A stretch of 64,000 nt of DNA, from positions 1 to 64,000 of the forward strand of contig JAGUWD010000020.1 of assembly GCA_020062545.1 (NCBI GenBank). The letters run 5' to 3'. The position numbers were made by a program, and so were the translations under genes. The stretch is from Thermodesulfovibrionales bacterium. GTDB taxonomy: Bacteria; Nitrospirota; Thermodesulfovibrionia; Thermodesulfovibrionales; Dissulfurispiraceae. How positions within the stretch are numbered: the stretch's first letter is position 1; each line of letters begins with the position of its first letter. Under the pieces are notes generated by a model. It worked only from the letters and a program-made list of their open reading frames with translations. It was not told the origin of the DNA and made no database searches. Of the stretch, positions 9,050 through 17,626 are shown in pieces.

Positions 9050-9645
9050 TTCCTTGTTTCAGGCAGTCCACACACATTGCCCTCGCATTTCTTCAAAAGG
9101 GGCTGGGACAGTTTTCTTCTTAAAAATGAGATTTGTAAAATAGCTATAACAGCAGAAACTATAAGATTATACCTATGGCTTGCGAAGCCGAACAAATTTG
9201 GAATTACTGCCAACGGATAAACCATCAAAAGAAGCCATCCCTCGTTAAACCTGAAACAATATGCCTCCTTGCCCACCAATCCAGCACCGCCGGCAAGGGT
9301 AAGCCCCAATCCTAAGAAAAACATCTTTCCAGCATAAAAGGTATCAAGGGGATTTACAAAAATACTGCTGATTTGAAGTGCTATTCCTGCAAAGGTCATC
9401 CTGAGTATAAACTTTTTAATCTCGGCCTTCCAGACGAGGAGAAACATCGACGAAAGGGCTATGCCTGCATCGAATATCACAAAGGGTATTATTTGCAGTT
9501 TTGATCCCAAGGCATAAAGAATGGCAAAGCCAAGAGCGCCAATGCTTTGAAGGACATAACCTATCCTGTACGTGATGTCATACTTTCTCGGATAATATAT
9601 GCCTGCCTGCTCTATCTGCTCTTCCAGTGTCGGCCATTGTTCCAT
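9046..9645 (-). CDS. DUF2301-like integral membrane protein
   Basis: 199 residues from the preferred start at 9645, which has a strong AAGGAG site; an upstream in-frame ATG at 9717 would read through the inverted repeat of the neighbouring element and is less likely. About six hydrophobic helices are visible. The segments YYPRKYDITYRIGYVLQSIG and GKEAYCFRFNEGWLL are typical of DUF2301, an uncharacterised inner-membrane family. The C-terminus carries two Cys (CEGNVC). It overlaps rsmD by 4 bp. Function unknown. Confidence 0.75.
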   Translation of the reverse strand: MEQWPTLEEQIEQAGIYYPRKYDITYRIGYVLQSIGALGFAILYALGSKLQIIPFVIFDAGIALSSMFLLVWKAEIKKFILRMTFAGIALQISSIFVNPLDTFYAGKMFFLGLGLTLAGGAGLVGKEAYCFRFNEGWLLLMVYPLAVIPNLFGFASHRYNLIVSAVIAILQISFLRRKLSQPLLKKCEGNVCGLPETRK

Positions 9646-9660
9646 TTTAAGCTCCTTTAT

Positions 9661-9834
9661 TATTCCAGTATGATGAGGCTGACTTGAAGCAAAGTTTCTG
9701 GGTTCTCTGAGGGGCAAAGTAACGACTGCCCCTTACCTTTGCACTGAGAAAAACTTTTATATTCAGTTCTACGCATAATCAAACACAAAACGACTATTTA
9801 ATTTTGTGAAAAGCAGCCTCATCATACTGGAATA
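9661..9834. mobile_element. MITE-like element with 21-bp perfect terminal inverted repeats
   Basis: The 21 bp at 9661-9681 are repeated exactly as reverse complement at 9814-9834; the inner 19 bp read TTCCAGTATGATGAGGCTG. The element is 174 bp, has no coding frame, and each end is bordered by TA (TA-TTCCAG and CTGGAA-TA), consistent with a TA target duplication as made by IS630/Tc1-mariner transposases. It sits exactly between the purN stop (9837-9839) and the DUF2301 start. A very long-stem RNA hairpin is an alternative reading, since it would be transcribed in the purN operon. Confidence 0.6.
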
Positions 9835-9836
9835 GC

Positions 9837-10484
9837 TCACCTTAATGGCGGATTAACAATAAATTCGTCCTTTAACTCATAGCCCTTTATCTTCACAACC
9901 CTTCCCTCGACACTCAACCTGCCCTCTGCATAAAGCCTTATTGCCTCTGGAAATATCTTATGCTCCAGTTTAAGAATCCTTGCAGAAAGTGTCTCCTCCG
10001 TATCGTCAGGAGATACAGGCACTGCCGCCTGTATAATTACAGGTCCTGTATCCATACCCTCATCAACAAAATGCACAGTACATCCGCTAATCCTCACACC
10101 GTAATCCATTGCCTGTTTCTGACCATGAAGTCCAGGAAAAGAAGGCAAAAGCGCAGGATGAATATTCATAATCCTGTTTGGAAACGCATCTATCAAAGGT
10201 TTTCTCACAATCCGCATAAAACCTGCAAGAATTACAAGCTCCACATTTCTTGCCTTTAGTTCATCTGCTATTTTTCGAAAAAAATCGTTCTTTGAAGAAA
10301 ATTCCTTCGGATTTATATAAAGGTATTCTATTGAATGTTTCTTTGCACGTTCTATGGCGTAGGCGTCAGGATTATCAACAATAAGAAGTTTAATCGAGGC
10401 ATTAAGTTTACCCGATTCTATTTCATTTATAATGGACTGAAAATTCGAGCCTCTGCCCGATGCCAAAATTCCGAGACTAAGCAT
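9837..10484 (-). CDS. purN: phosphoribosylglycinamide formyltransferase
   Basis: A 215-residue GAR transformylase that uses 10-formyltetrahydrofolate in de novo purine synthesis. Motifs: GRGSNFQSIINEIESGKL at the N-terminus, ILAGFMRIV, the catalytic NIHPALLPSFPGLHG, and HFVDEGMDTGPVIIQAAVPV. The C-terminal tail after LYAEGRLSVEG is slightly extended. The end of purM lies at the right edge of the window, on the same strand but distant. Confidence 0.95.
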   Translation of the reverse strand: MLSLGILASGRGSNFQSIINEIESGKLNASIKLLIVDNPDAYAIERAKKHSIEYLYINPKEFSSKNDFFRKIADELKARNVELVILAGFMRIVRKPLIDAFPNRIMNIHPALLPSFPGLHGQKQAMDYGVRISGCTVHFVDEGMDTGPVIIQAAVPVSPDDTEETLSARILKLEHKIFPEAIRLYAEGRLSVEGRVVKIKGYELKDEFIVNPPLR

Positions 10485-10501
10485 AGAAAACCTTCCTATC
10501 C

Positions 10502-10912
10502 TTACAATAATGGAACCGAATATCCGGCCTGTTTGAAGTGTTCGTCAAAAGTTAAAGCACTCACAATGCCAAGCCTGTTCATTACAACGAAAGAAATACA
10601 GTCGGTAAGGGAGTATGATTTGTCGTCATGCTTCTTAAAATAAAACCATCCCTCTTGAAATAATGATTCATCAATATGAATAAATTTAATTGAATGGCTT
10701 TTTAATATATTTTCTCCAACTTCTACTGCTTTTATATGGTGGTTACGGCTATTAAAAAATGTAACTACTTCATCAAGAACATACGATGTCGTTATTAATG
10801 GCGGCAATCCCTGCAGGAGATTATGCCAATACCGCACAGCAGTTTCATGATACTGGTCATCTATTACTTCCAGAGCTATAAAATAACCTGTATCGAGAAA
10901 CAAAGAGTTCAA
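10502..10912 (-). CDS. PIN-domain toxin (VapC-like)
   Basis: 136 residues starting FLDTGYFIALEVIDDQYHETA. The first conserved acid is Asp7; further acids are Glu47 in TSYVLDEVVTF, Asp103 in YSLTDCISFVVM, and Asp122 in ALTFDEHFKQAGY, the standard four-acid Mg-binding set of PIN ribonucleases. The start overlaps the stop of the upstream antitoxin-like gene by 4 bp, the usual arrangement of a VapBC-type pair. Confidence 0.85.
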   Translation of the reverse strand: MNSLFLDTGYFIALEVIDDQYHETAVRYWHNLLQGLPPLITTSYVLDEVVTFFNSRNHHIKAVEVGENILKSHSIKFIHIDESLFQEGWFYFKKHDDKSYSLTDCISFVVMNRLGIVSALTFDEHFKQAGYSVPLL

Positions 10913-11124
10913 TGCATCTGCCCGTAAATGTATTTATCATGCTTGGAGGATGCATCCGGCAAGCCGCATGAAACTGGATGTTTTCCCAGTCTAAAAATAG
11001 GGTCATCAAACACAACAGGGATTATAAATATTTTATCATCCTCTTTCTGGATTTCGACTTCCTTAACCCCTTCAAGCAATTCCCGGGGGACTGTAACGCC
11101 TTGTTCGGTAACCACTGCCTTCAT
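10909..11124 (-). CDS. antitoxin-like protein, partner of the PIN toxin
   Basis: 71 residues. The first half looks like a short AbrB/SpoVT or UPF0165-like strand-rich DNA-binding fold (MKAVVTEQGVTVPRELLEGV). The tail ends SSKHDKYIYGQMH, a KHDxYxY motif seen at the C-terminus of several PIN-toxin antitoxins, where it contacts the toxin. A GGAG-type site (AAAAGGAGCGACC) precedes the ATG. Overlap with the toxin start supports assignment as its antitoxin. Confidence 0.75.
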   Translation of the reverse strand: MKAVVTEQGVTVPRELLEGVKEVEIQKEDDKIFIIPVVFDDPIFRLGKHPVSCGLPDASSKHDKYIYGQMH

Positions 11125-11166
11125 GGTCGCTCCTTTTAAGGATTTTTTCTATTTTAGCACAGAATA

Positions 11167-11385
11167 TTAATGATATGTATCATATAGATAATGGTCGTGT
11201 TGCTTTGAGAAATCAACCGGCATATCAATATCGGTAGAGACTTCTGCCAGTTCTGACAGGAGTGATGATTTTTTTCTAACTGTCTTCTTCCGGCTCTTTA
11301 GATTTTTAATAAATTTTTCCACTTCCTCAAGCATATCCTTCGGAAGAATATCTATCTCTTTTTTGATTTTTTCGGTCTTAAGCAT
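11167..11385 (-). CDS. DUF2281-like antitoxin-type small protein
   Basis: 72 residues, highly charged. The N-terminus (KIKKEIDILPKDMLEEVEKFIKNL) matches the DUF2281 pattern of antitoxins, followed by a disordered KSRKKTVRKKSS linker and a C-terminal QHDHYLYDTYH. The tail resembles that of the next gene's product (KHDKYIYGQMH). No second toxin is encoded nearby, so this is either an orphan antitoxin or an additional antitoxin of the same PIN protein. An AAAGGAGTT ribosome-binding site precedes the ATG. Confidence 0.7.
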   Translation of the reverse strand: MLKTEKIKKEIDILPKDMLEEVEKFIKNLKSRKKTVRKKSSLLSELAEVSTDIDMPVDFSKQHDHYLYDTYH

Positions 11386-11440
11386 ATATTTGAACTCCTT
11401 TTAGTTTCAATTTTACCACAAAAACATAAAATACAATAGC

Positions 11441-12469
11441 TTATCGACTATTTTTGCTGCTCAACTCATGCACTGCTTCGACCATTGAAATGGCATTCTC
11501 AACCGGAGTTTCGGGCAGTATGCCGTGGCCTAAATTGAAGATATGACCTTTTGCGCCTTTTGCTCCATGAAGTATTCCTGCTACCCTATCCCGGATCAGG
11601 TCCTTTGTCCCAAAAAGGATACACGGATCGAGATTGCCCTGCACCGTCACATCGTTTCCGAGTGCGCTGACGGCATCGGAGATATCGATTCTCCAGTCAA
11701 TGCCAAGCACATCGGCGCCTGACTGTTTAACCTTCTTAAGCATTGCACTTGCATTAAAGGCAAAATAAATCACAGGAACTTTTCCCTTAAAAGCCGCTAT
11801 TATCTTCTGCACATAAGGTAGCGCATATTTTTCAAAATCAAAAGGTGAAAGTATACCTGCCCATGAATCAAACACCTGTATTGCATGAACACCTGCATTT
11901 ATCTGCGCCTGAAGATAATTTATGACCGTATCTGTAATCTTTTCCATGAGATTTGCATAAAGCTCCGGAGTCTGGTACATCATCTTTTTGGTATTCACAT
12001 AATTCTTTGAGCTACCACCTTCTATCATATAGGTCGCAAGGGTAAATGGAGCTCCAGAGAATCCTATCAATGGTACATTTAACTTTTTAACGAGCATCCT
12101 TATTGTCTCCATTACAAAGGGCACGTCATCCTCTGCCTTTATCCTGCGGAGTTTTGACACAGCAATATCATTTCTTATGGGATCGTAGAGAATCGGGCCC
12201 TTTGATTCTGAAAATTCGAGCTTCATGCCCATAGGCTCTATAGGAACAAGAATGTCGGAAAAAAGTATTGCAGCATCCACCTTTAGAATATCGACAGGCT
12301 GTATTGTCACCTCAGCAGCAAGCTCGGGCGTCTTGCAAAGAGTGAGGAAATCAACCTTCGAGCGCACCTTCTGATATTCTGGAAGGTATCTCCCTGCCTG
12401 CCTCATGAGCCATACAGGAGTGTAATCAGTTTTTTTGCCTTGACATGCCTTAAGAAAGGTATCGTTCAT
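11441..12469 (-). CDS. hemE: uroporphyrinogen decarboxylase
   Basis: A 342-residue HemE that converts uroporphyrinogen III to coproporphyrinogen III. All hallmark segments are present: [19 protein letters not shown] near the start, [47 protein letters not shown] and [15 protein letters not shown]. Its start overlaps the stop of the radical-SAM gene by 4 bp, so the two are translationally coupled and probably serve the same tetrapyrrole route. Confidence 0.95.
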   Translation of the reverse strand: MNDTFLKACQGKKTDYTPVWLMRQAGRYLPEYQKVRSKVDFLTLCKTPELAAEVTIQPVDILKVDAAILFSDILVPIEPMGMKLEFSESKGPILYDPIRNDIAVSKLRRIKAEDDVPFVMETIRMLVKKLNVPLIGFSGAPFTLATYMIEGGSSKNYVNTKKMMYQTPELYANLMEKITDTVINYLQAQINAGVHAIQVFDSWAGILSPFDFEKYALPYVQKIIAAFKGKVPVIYFAFNASAMLKKVKQSGADVLGIDWRIDISDAVSALGNDVTVQGNLDPCILFGTKDLIRDRVAGILHGAKGAKGHIFNLGHGILPETPVENAISMVEAVHELSSKNSR

Positions 12470-13539
12470 TTAGCCTCCGATTTTCTCATTTTCAACGGAA
12501 CATATCTGCAGAACGGCTCTTCCGCAAGATAATCCCCGTATACAGAATATGCCCTTGCCCTGCATCCACCGCATACATTCACGAATTCGCAGGAACCGCA
12601 TCTTCCCTTGTATTTCTTGAAATCACGCAAATCCTTGAACAGTTCCGAATTTTCCCATATATCCTTGAATGTCTGTTTCCTGACATTGCCCGCAGACATC
12701 GGGAAATAGCTGCACGGAAGCACATCGCCGTCAACATTTATAAGACAGATAAGCTGTCCTGCTATGCATCCTTTTGATCCTCCTGTAGAAAACTTCAGGG
12801 TTCTTCTCTCGAACTTTGCGCCTTCTTCTTTGGATTTCTGTAGCACTATCCTGTAGTAATGCGGCGCACATGTTGGTCTTACAAGCATATCCCTTTCATC
12901 TTTTTCCATCTGGTAATGCCATTCCAGTATCTTCTCATAGTCTTCCTTTGAAATGAGTTCATTCATTATCTCCTCGCCCCTGCCTGTTGGTACTATCATG
13001 AACATATACCATGCAGTGGCGCCGAGCTTCTTTGCCAGCTTATAGACCTTTGGAATCTCTTCCTGATTCCTCTTTGTGAATGATGAATTGATGATAAATT
13101 CGATGCCATGTTTTTTAAAGAGCCCTGCAGCATTGATTGCCCCTTCGAATGCGCCCATTTCATCCCTGAAATCGTCATGCACTTCTGCTGTTGAACCGTC
13201 AAGGCTGAGGGAGGCTATTTTTATGCCAGATGCCTTGATATTTTCGCATATTTCATCCGTAACCAGTGTTCCATTTGTTGCAAGGCACATCCTGAGTCCT
13301 TTTTCTGTGCCATATTTTGCAATATCAAAGACATCCTTTCTCATAAGCGGCTCTCCTCCTGAAAGGACGATTACAGGCTTTGCATAACTCGATATGTTAT
13401 CAATGATTCTGAATGCCTCTTCCGTGGAGAAATCTGGATGCCCTTTTATCTCCATCTCTGACGATGAACGGCAGTGCACACACCTGAGATTGCATCTCCT
13501 CGTTATTTCCCATGCTATCCATTTCGGTGCAAATTCCAT
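12466..13539 (-). CDS. radical SAM/SPASM protein, AhbD/NirJ-type heme biosynthesis candidate
   Basis: 357 residues. The radical SAM cluster motif is CNLRCVHC at residues 16-23, followed by [16 protein letters not shown]-terminal SPASM-type Cys set binds auxiliary clusters: [37 protein letters not shown] and a last Cys near EEPFCRY. This Cys arrangement with [15 protein letters not shown] is typical of AhbD (coproheme to heme) and NirJ proteins. Coupling to hemE supports a heme-pathway role, but PqqE- or peptide-maturase-like roles cannot be excluded by eye. Confidence 0.75.
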   Translation of the reverse strand: MEFAPKWIAWEITRRCNLRCVHCRSSSEMEIKGHPDFSTEEAFRIIDNISSYAKPVIVLSGGEPLMRKDVFDIAKYGTEKGLRMCLATNGTLVTDEICENIKASGIKIASLSLDGSTAEVHDDFRDEMGAFEGAINAAGLFKKHGIEFIINSSFTKRNQEEIPKVYKLAKKLGATAWYMFMIVPTGRGEEIMNELISKEDYEKILEWHYQMEKDERDMLVRPTCAPHYYRIVLQKSKEEGAKFERRTLKFSTGGSKGCIAGQLICLINVDGDVLPCSYFPMSAGNVRKQTFKDIWENSELFKDLRDFKKYKGRCGSCEFVNVCGGCRARAYSVYGDYLAEEPFCRYVPLKMRKSEAK

Positions 13540-13547
13540 GGCTGCTA

Positions 13548-15212
13548 TTATACCTTTTTTTGATTGCAGATTTCAGATTTTTGATTATTATAAATAAATT
13601 GGGATTCCCAGATGCGGTGTTCGATAGATTTAAGCAGAGGATCGAGGGAATCCGGTTTAATGGCAGATACTGCAACCGCATTGTATCTCGAAGTTATATT
13701 CTCGACCTCTTCCGTCGATACCTTATCAATCTTGTTAAAAACAATGAGTCTCGGCTTGTCCTTAATATTAAGCTCCTGGAGGATATTTTCGACCGATGAG
13801 ATCTGCTGCTCAAATCTCGGATTTGATATATCTACAAGATGAAGCAACAAATCAGCATCCTCAAGCTCTTCGAGGGTTGCCTTAAATGCTGCCATTAAAT
13901 CCTTTGGAAGGTCTCTTATAAATCCAACTGTGTCTGTTATTACTATCTCCCTTTCTTTGGGAAATCTCAATCTCCTGCTCGCAGTGTCTAATGTTGCAAA
14001 CATCTTGTCTTCCACAAAAGTTGTGCTCTTTGTGAGTGCATTCAAGAGCGTTGACTTACCTGCATTTGTATATCCGATTATGGAGACAATGGGAATACCT
14101 GTTTCGACCCTTCTCTGCTTTCGCTGCTTTCTTGCCTCGCTGAGAATTTCGAGTTCTTTTTCGAGGCGTGTTATCCTGTCGCGGATTCGCCTCCTGTCTA
14201 TCTCGAGCTTCATTTCACCGGGGCCCCTTCCTCCGATTCCTCCCATCAGCCTCGACATTGCAGTCCCCTTGCCTGTAAGCCTCGGAAGTGTGTATTTCAA
14301 CTGTGCAAGTTCAACCTGCACCTTTCCGTCACGGCTGTGCGCCCTTCTGGCAAATATGTCCAGTATTAATTGAGAGCGGTCGATGACCTTCAACTCTGTT
14401 GTCTCGGCAATTGCCCTGATCTGTGAAGGGTTGAGGTCCTGATCAAATATCAATAATGTTGCGCCTTTATCCATGGCATTTATCACTATCTCTTTAAGCT
14501 TTCCCTCTCCCAGAAGGTATTTGGGATTTACTTCCTTGAGCCTCTGGATAACCGTATCCAGTACAATCACATCGCTGGACATAGCAAGCTCTTTCAGTTC
14601 TTCCATGGATTCTTCCAGTTCGTATTTAGGTTTTGTGGAGGCGCTTACAAGGATGGCCCTTTCCCTCAAATCCTTCCGGTCAATAAATCTGCGCCTGTCC
14701 ATCTCATCTTCCAGATTATGGATAAAACTGTCGTAGTCCATCTCGAATCTGTAAAAGTCAGATGTCAGGATTTCGTATTTTTTATCCGATCCATAGGGCA
14801 TTAAATAGGCTGCATAGATGTTATGCGGCAGGCCATCCCTTATGCTTATGGCTGCAATCATGTCGAATCTCAGCAGGGAAAGGTCTGTAATATCCTCTTT
14901 GTTAAGCGGCTCATCGGCAAGATGTGTGTGAATAAACCTCAGCCCCCTTAATGCCCTTCTGCCAACAGGATAATCATCGAGATCTGGAATAAAAACGCCC
15001 TTTGCATTACCCACAATCACATGGGTTATGGAGCCGCTCCTGTCAACAAGAATGCCTATCTGTTTGCCGATCTCAAATGAAAGCTCTGTGAGGTATCTGG
15101 CAAGCTCTTGAGTTATAAGTTTATCTGCAGGGACTTTCCTGCGATAAACCTTTTCGAGGGCGTAGAGAATGCCCTTTTTCAGGCCTGATGTATTTCCGTA
15201 AATAGATGCGAT
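13548..15212 (-). CDS. hflX: GTPase HflX, probable non-AUG start
   Basis: Ribosome-associated GTPase HflX. The G1 motif is [16 protein letters not shown], then [10 protein letters not shown] and NKID; the N-terminal HflX domain contains GEGKLKEIV and a glycine-rich [14 protein letters not shown]. From the first standard start (GTG at 15020) the protein is 490 residues, but the frame continues upstream with strong family likeness ([28 protein letters not shown]) to a TAA at 15219-15221. No ATG, GTG or TTG lies in that stretch. A GGAGG at 15224-15228 precedes an in-frame ATC at 15210-15212, taken here as start. The C-terminal tail is built of 7-bp repeats (13562-13589). Confidence 0.85.
   Translation of the reverse strand: MASIYGNTSGLKKGILYALEKVYRRKVPADKLITQELARYLTELSFEIGKQIGILVDRSGSITHVIVGNAKGVFIPDLDDYPVGRRALRGLRFIHTHLADEPLNKEDITDLSLLRFDMIAAISIRDGLPHNIYAAYLMPYGSDKKYEILTSDFYRFEMDYDSFIHNLEDEMDRRRFIDRKDLRERAILVSASTKPKYELEESMEELKELAMSSDVIVLDTVIQRLKEVNPKYLLGEGKLKEIVINAMDKGATLLIFDQDLNPSQIRAIAETTELKVIDRSQLILDIFARRAHSRDGKVQVELAQLKYTLPRLTGKGTAMSRLMGGIGGRGPGEMKLEIDRRRIRDRITRLEKELEILSEARKQRKQRRVETGIPIVSIIGYTNAGKSTLLNALTKSTTFVEDKMFATLDTASRRLRFPKEREIVITDTVGFIRDLPKDLMAAFKATLEELEDADLLLHLVDISNPRFEQQISSVENILQELNIKDKPRLIVFNKIDKVSTEEVENITSRYNAVAVSAIKPDSLDPLLKSIEHRIWESQFIYNNQKSEICNQKKV
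13562..13589. repeat. 7-bp tandem repeats at the hflX 3' end
   Basis: GATTGCA GATTTCA GATTTTT GATTATT; encodes the HflX tail [12 protein letters not shown]. Confidence 0.75.
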
Positions 15213-15218
15213 GTCTTT

Positions 15219-15446
15219 TTAAACCTCCATCTTTATTTTATCAGAGCGTGTTGCACCTTGACAATAATCCATAGACAGATATTTTTAACATGGGTGGCAG
15301 GTGTGACGAGAAGACTTAAATAGCGATACCTTAACGCCGAACACTCCCGCTGTTTAAAGGCAATTTCAGTATCACCTATTGCATTCAGCAAAAAAGCAGG
15401 CAACACGGTTTTTCATCGCATTATTTAAGGCTTTGAGTCGAATTGG
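15219..15446. other. intergenic stretch between hflX and the insertion sequence
   Basis: About 230 bp, without a convincing ORF, RNA or terminator. It contains the ribosome-binding site of hflX at its left end (GGAGG, minus strand). Otherwise I see nothing beyond low-complexity A/T runs. Confidence 0.5.
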
Positions 15447-16727
15447 GCGTAAAATTCTCTGTGTAAATTTTGATTAATAAAAAGAAGAGTGTATTCTCCA
15501 TTGATCGGCAAATCAATTTTAAGGAGGATACACCCTATGAAAGAATTAACAGAAGTAACATTAACAGATTTATGGAGAGAATACAACCAGAGCTTTAGGG
15601 ATTTTTGGGAAATGCAGGACACAGCGGTGAGGGAATTCAGGAAGCTATTTATAGAGGAATCGTTTGAAGCAGAGCGCAGAGAGATGCTCTGCAGTTTGCC
15701 CTATGAGCGCACCGAAGAACGCAAGGATTATAGGAATGGCTACTGGAAGAGGTGGATAACCCTCAAAGACGGTCGGATAGAGATAAAGATGCCGAGGATA
15801 AGGACAGGGGGCTATGACAGCAAGATAATCCCCAAATATAAACAGCGCATGGAGGAGGTAGATAAAGCCTTAATGAAAGTCTTTCTGTATGGAGCCTCAA
15901 GCAGGCTGACCGGGGAGGCGTTAAGACCACTATTAGGGGAAGCAGTAAGCGCCCAGACAGTATCAAACATAGCCAAAAGCCTTGATGAGGAACTAAGGAA
16001 ATATCACAAGCGGGTAATACAAGACAAATATCTCTATCTGTTTTTAGACGGCATCATCTTGAAGACAAAAACAGGATTGGGGACAAAGAAGAAAGCCGTA
16101 CTTACAGCATACGGAATAACAGTACAAGGCCGAAGGGAACTAATAGACTTCATGGTAACGAGCCATGAAAGCGAAAACAAATGGCTTGGATTTTTACATA
16201 ACCTCTATAACCGTGGTCTTACCGGGCAGACATTAGGACTTATCATAACAGACGGCAATGCAGGACTTTGCAATGCCATAGACATAGTGTATCCGCAGGT
16301 AAAAAGGCAGAGATGCTGGGCGCATAAACTCAGAAATGTAGCGAACTATCTGAAGAAAAAGGATATAGATGTTTGCATCAAAGAGGCGAGACTGATATAC
16401 AAGGCAGAAAACAGAGCAGAGGCATTAAAGGCATATAAACAGTGGGCAGAAAAATGGACAAGCATTTCACCGAAGGCTGTCAGATGCATACAGAAAGACC
16501 TGCAAGAACTTCTGAACTTCTATTACTGCCCAAAAGAGATAAGAATAAAGGTGAGAACAACAAATGTTATCGAAAGGGCATTCAGAGAGGTCAGAAAAAG
16601 GACGAGACCGATGAATTGCTTCAATAACACTGAAAGTATTGAAAGGATAGTCTATGCTGTTATGAGCCACTTGAATGATACATGGGGAAGAAAACCCTTA
16701 AAAGAATTTACACATAAATCTTGACAC
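15447..16727 (+). mobile_element. IS256-family insertion sequence
   Basis: A single transposase gene is flanked by imperfect inverted ends. The right end (16705-16727, complement GTGTCAAGATTTATGTG...) and left end (15447-15469, GCGTAAAATTCTCTGTG...) share ten identical inner bases, TGTGTAAATT, and about 17 of 23 positions overall. I see no identical 8- or 9-bp target duplication directly outside these ends, so the boundaries may be off by some bases or the insertion may be old. The element separates the hflX cluster from a region of secreted-protein genes. Confidence 0.75.
15537..16724 (+). CDS. IS256-family (mutator-type) transposase
   Basis: 395 residues from the ATG at 15537, which has an excellent AAGGAGG site; an upstream ATG at 15489 is unlikely. 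Family motifs include YERTEERKDYRNGYWKRWI near the N-terminus, the DDE acids in LFLDGIILKTKTG and IITDGNAGLCNAID, and the C-terminal NVIERAFREVRKRTRPMNCF containing the catalytic Glu. The protein appears intact and full length, so the element may still be active. Confidence 0.93.
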   Translation: MKELTEVTLTDLWREYNQSFRDFWEMQDTAVREFRKLFIEESFEAERREMLCSLPYERTEERKDYRNGYWKRWITLKDGRIEIKMPRIRTGGYDSKIIPKYKQRMEEVDKALMKVFLYGASSRLTGEALRPLLGEAVSAQTVSNIAKSLDEELRKYHKRVIQDKYLYLFLDGIILKTKTGLGTKKKAVLTAYGITVQGRRELIDFMVTSHESENKWLGFLHNLYNRGLTGQTLGLIITDGNAGLCNAIDIVYPQVKRQRCWAHKLRNVANYLKKKDIDVCIKEARLIYKAENRAEALKAYKQWAEKWTSISPKAVRCIQKDLQELLNFYYCPKEIRIKVRTTNVIERAFREVRKRTRPMNCFNNTESIERIVYAVMSHLNDTWGRKPLKEFTHKS

Positions 16728-16747
16728 TACCTTACGAATTAACGGAC

Positions 16748-16775
16748 TTGACAATAAGGATGAACCTGATAAAAT
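16748..16775 (+). promoter_or_regulatory. putative sigma-70 promoter of the broken secreted-protein gene
   Basis: TTGACA at 16748-16753, a 16-bp spacer, and TAAAAT at 16770-16775. It lies 20 bp past the IS right end and 33 bp before the ATG at 16809. A palindrome AATCTTATTAAGATT follows directly and could be an operator. Confidence 0.5.
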
Positions 16776-16808
16776 CTTATTAAGATTACTCAACGATGAG
16801 GGGGTAAG

Positions 16809-17612
16809 ATGCAGAAACAAAGTTTTTGGCTATTTTTCTTGCTGTTTTTTGCCTTTATTTTCTTAATCAGTCAGAATGCGTATCCTGAAATCTTTGCTGG
16901 CAAAAATTCAATAGAACCACAGGATCCCAAAAGTAGTACAAAACCTTCCTTTAGTTTTTATACCTATTGTTATGATGTAATGACAGGACAGCATGTACCA
17001 TGCCCATTTAAAGTATATCTATGGGGAGAGGTTGAGATCTGTCCTCAGCCGGGACCAAACACCCAGTGTGGACATGTTGATGCATATCATAACCCTTCAT
17101 CACGCAATGACCTGCCAGAAAATAAAAAGGTTACAGTATTGGGTGGTCTAACTGACTAATGGCAGCAAACACCTGCGACCCAATTGCCACAGCGTGAAAC
17201 AACATGGCAAAATCCGGATTTTGACAATCCATACAACTGGCCTGCCCACCCTCAGGTGCATTGGGGTGAAGGTTATTTGCTTGATAGTTTGTGGTGTCTT
17301 GGACGGGAATGGTATGTAGAATGCGGGACTGACCTCGTTATAACAGATATAAGTCTTCCCAAGGGAGGACTCTTAGATGTAAATCAGGATTGGTCTACTC
17401 CGCATAAAACTCACCGTCGTGGAACAGATGCAGATATATCTGCTAAAAGTGTTCCAACAAATAGAATATGTGGGCCAAGACCTGCAGGGGGGACTTATGA
17501 CCCAGTGTGGGAAAAGACGAAATTACGCAAAATTGCTATAAAAAATTGTGAACTGAGACCATTAAAAGGCGATCCCGGTCATCTTCGTCCGGCAGAAAAG
17601 AAGAAAAAATAA
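16809..17612 (+). pseudogene. secreted protein gene interrupted by one in-frame TAA
   Basis: Two open frames, 16809-17159 and 17160-17612, are in the same reading frame and are separated only by TAA at 17157-17159. Read together they give a single protein of about 266 residues. It has an N-terminal signal peptide (FWLFFLLFFAFIFLISQNAY). The middle region is Cys/Pro rich (CPFKVYLWGEVEICPQPGP), and the C-terminal part resembles a family with LPKGGLLD, WSTPHKTHRRGTDADI and a late His (GDPGHLRP). The H-x3-G-x2-D spacing is reminiscent of M15/M74-type zinc peptidases, but this is tentative. Either the gene is a recent nonsense mutant or the stop is read through. Confidence 0.65.
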
Positions 17613-17626
17613 ACATGGAGGCATTT

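Noticed and set aside
15439-16740. Target duplication CGAATT around the IS
   Set aside because: GAATT occurs on both sides but at different distances from the element ends, so it is not a proper duplication.
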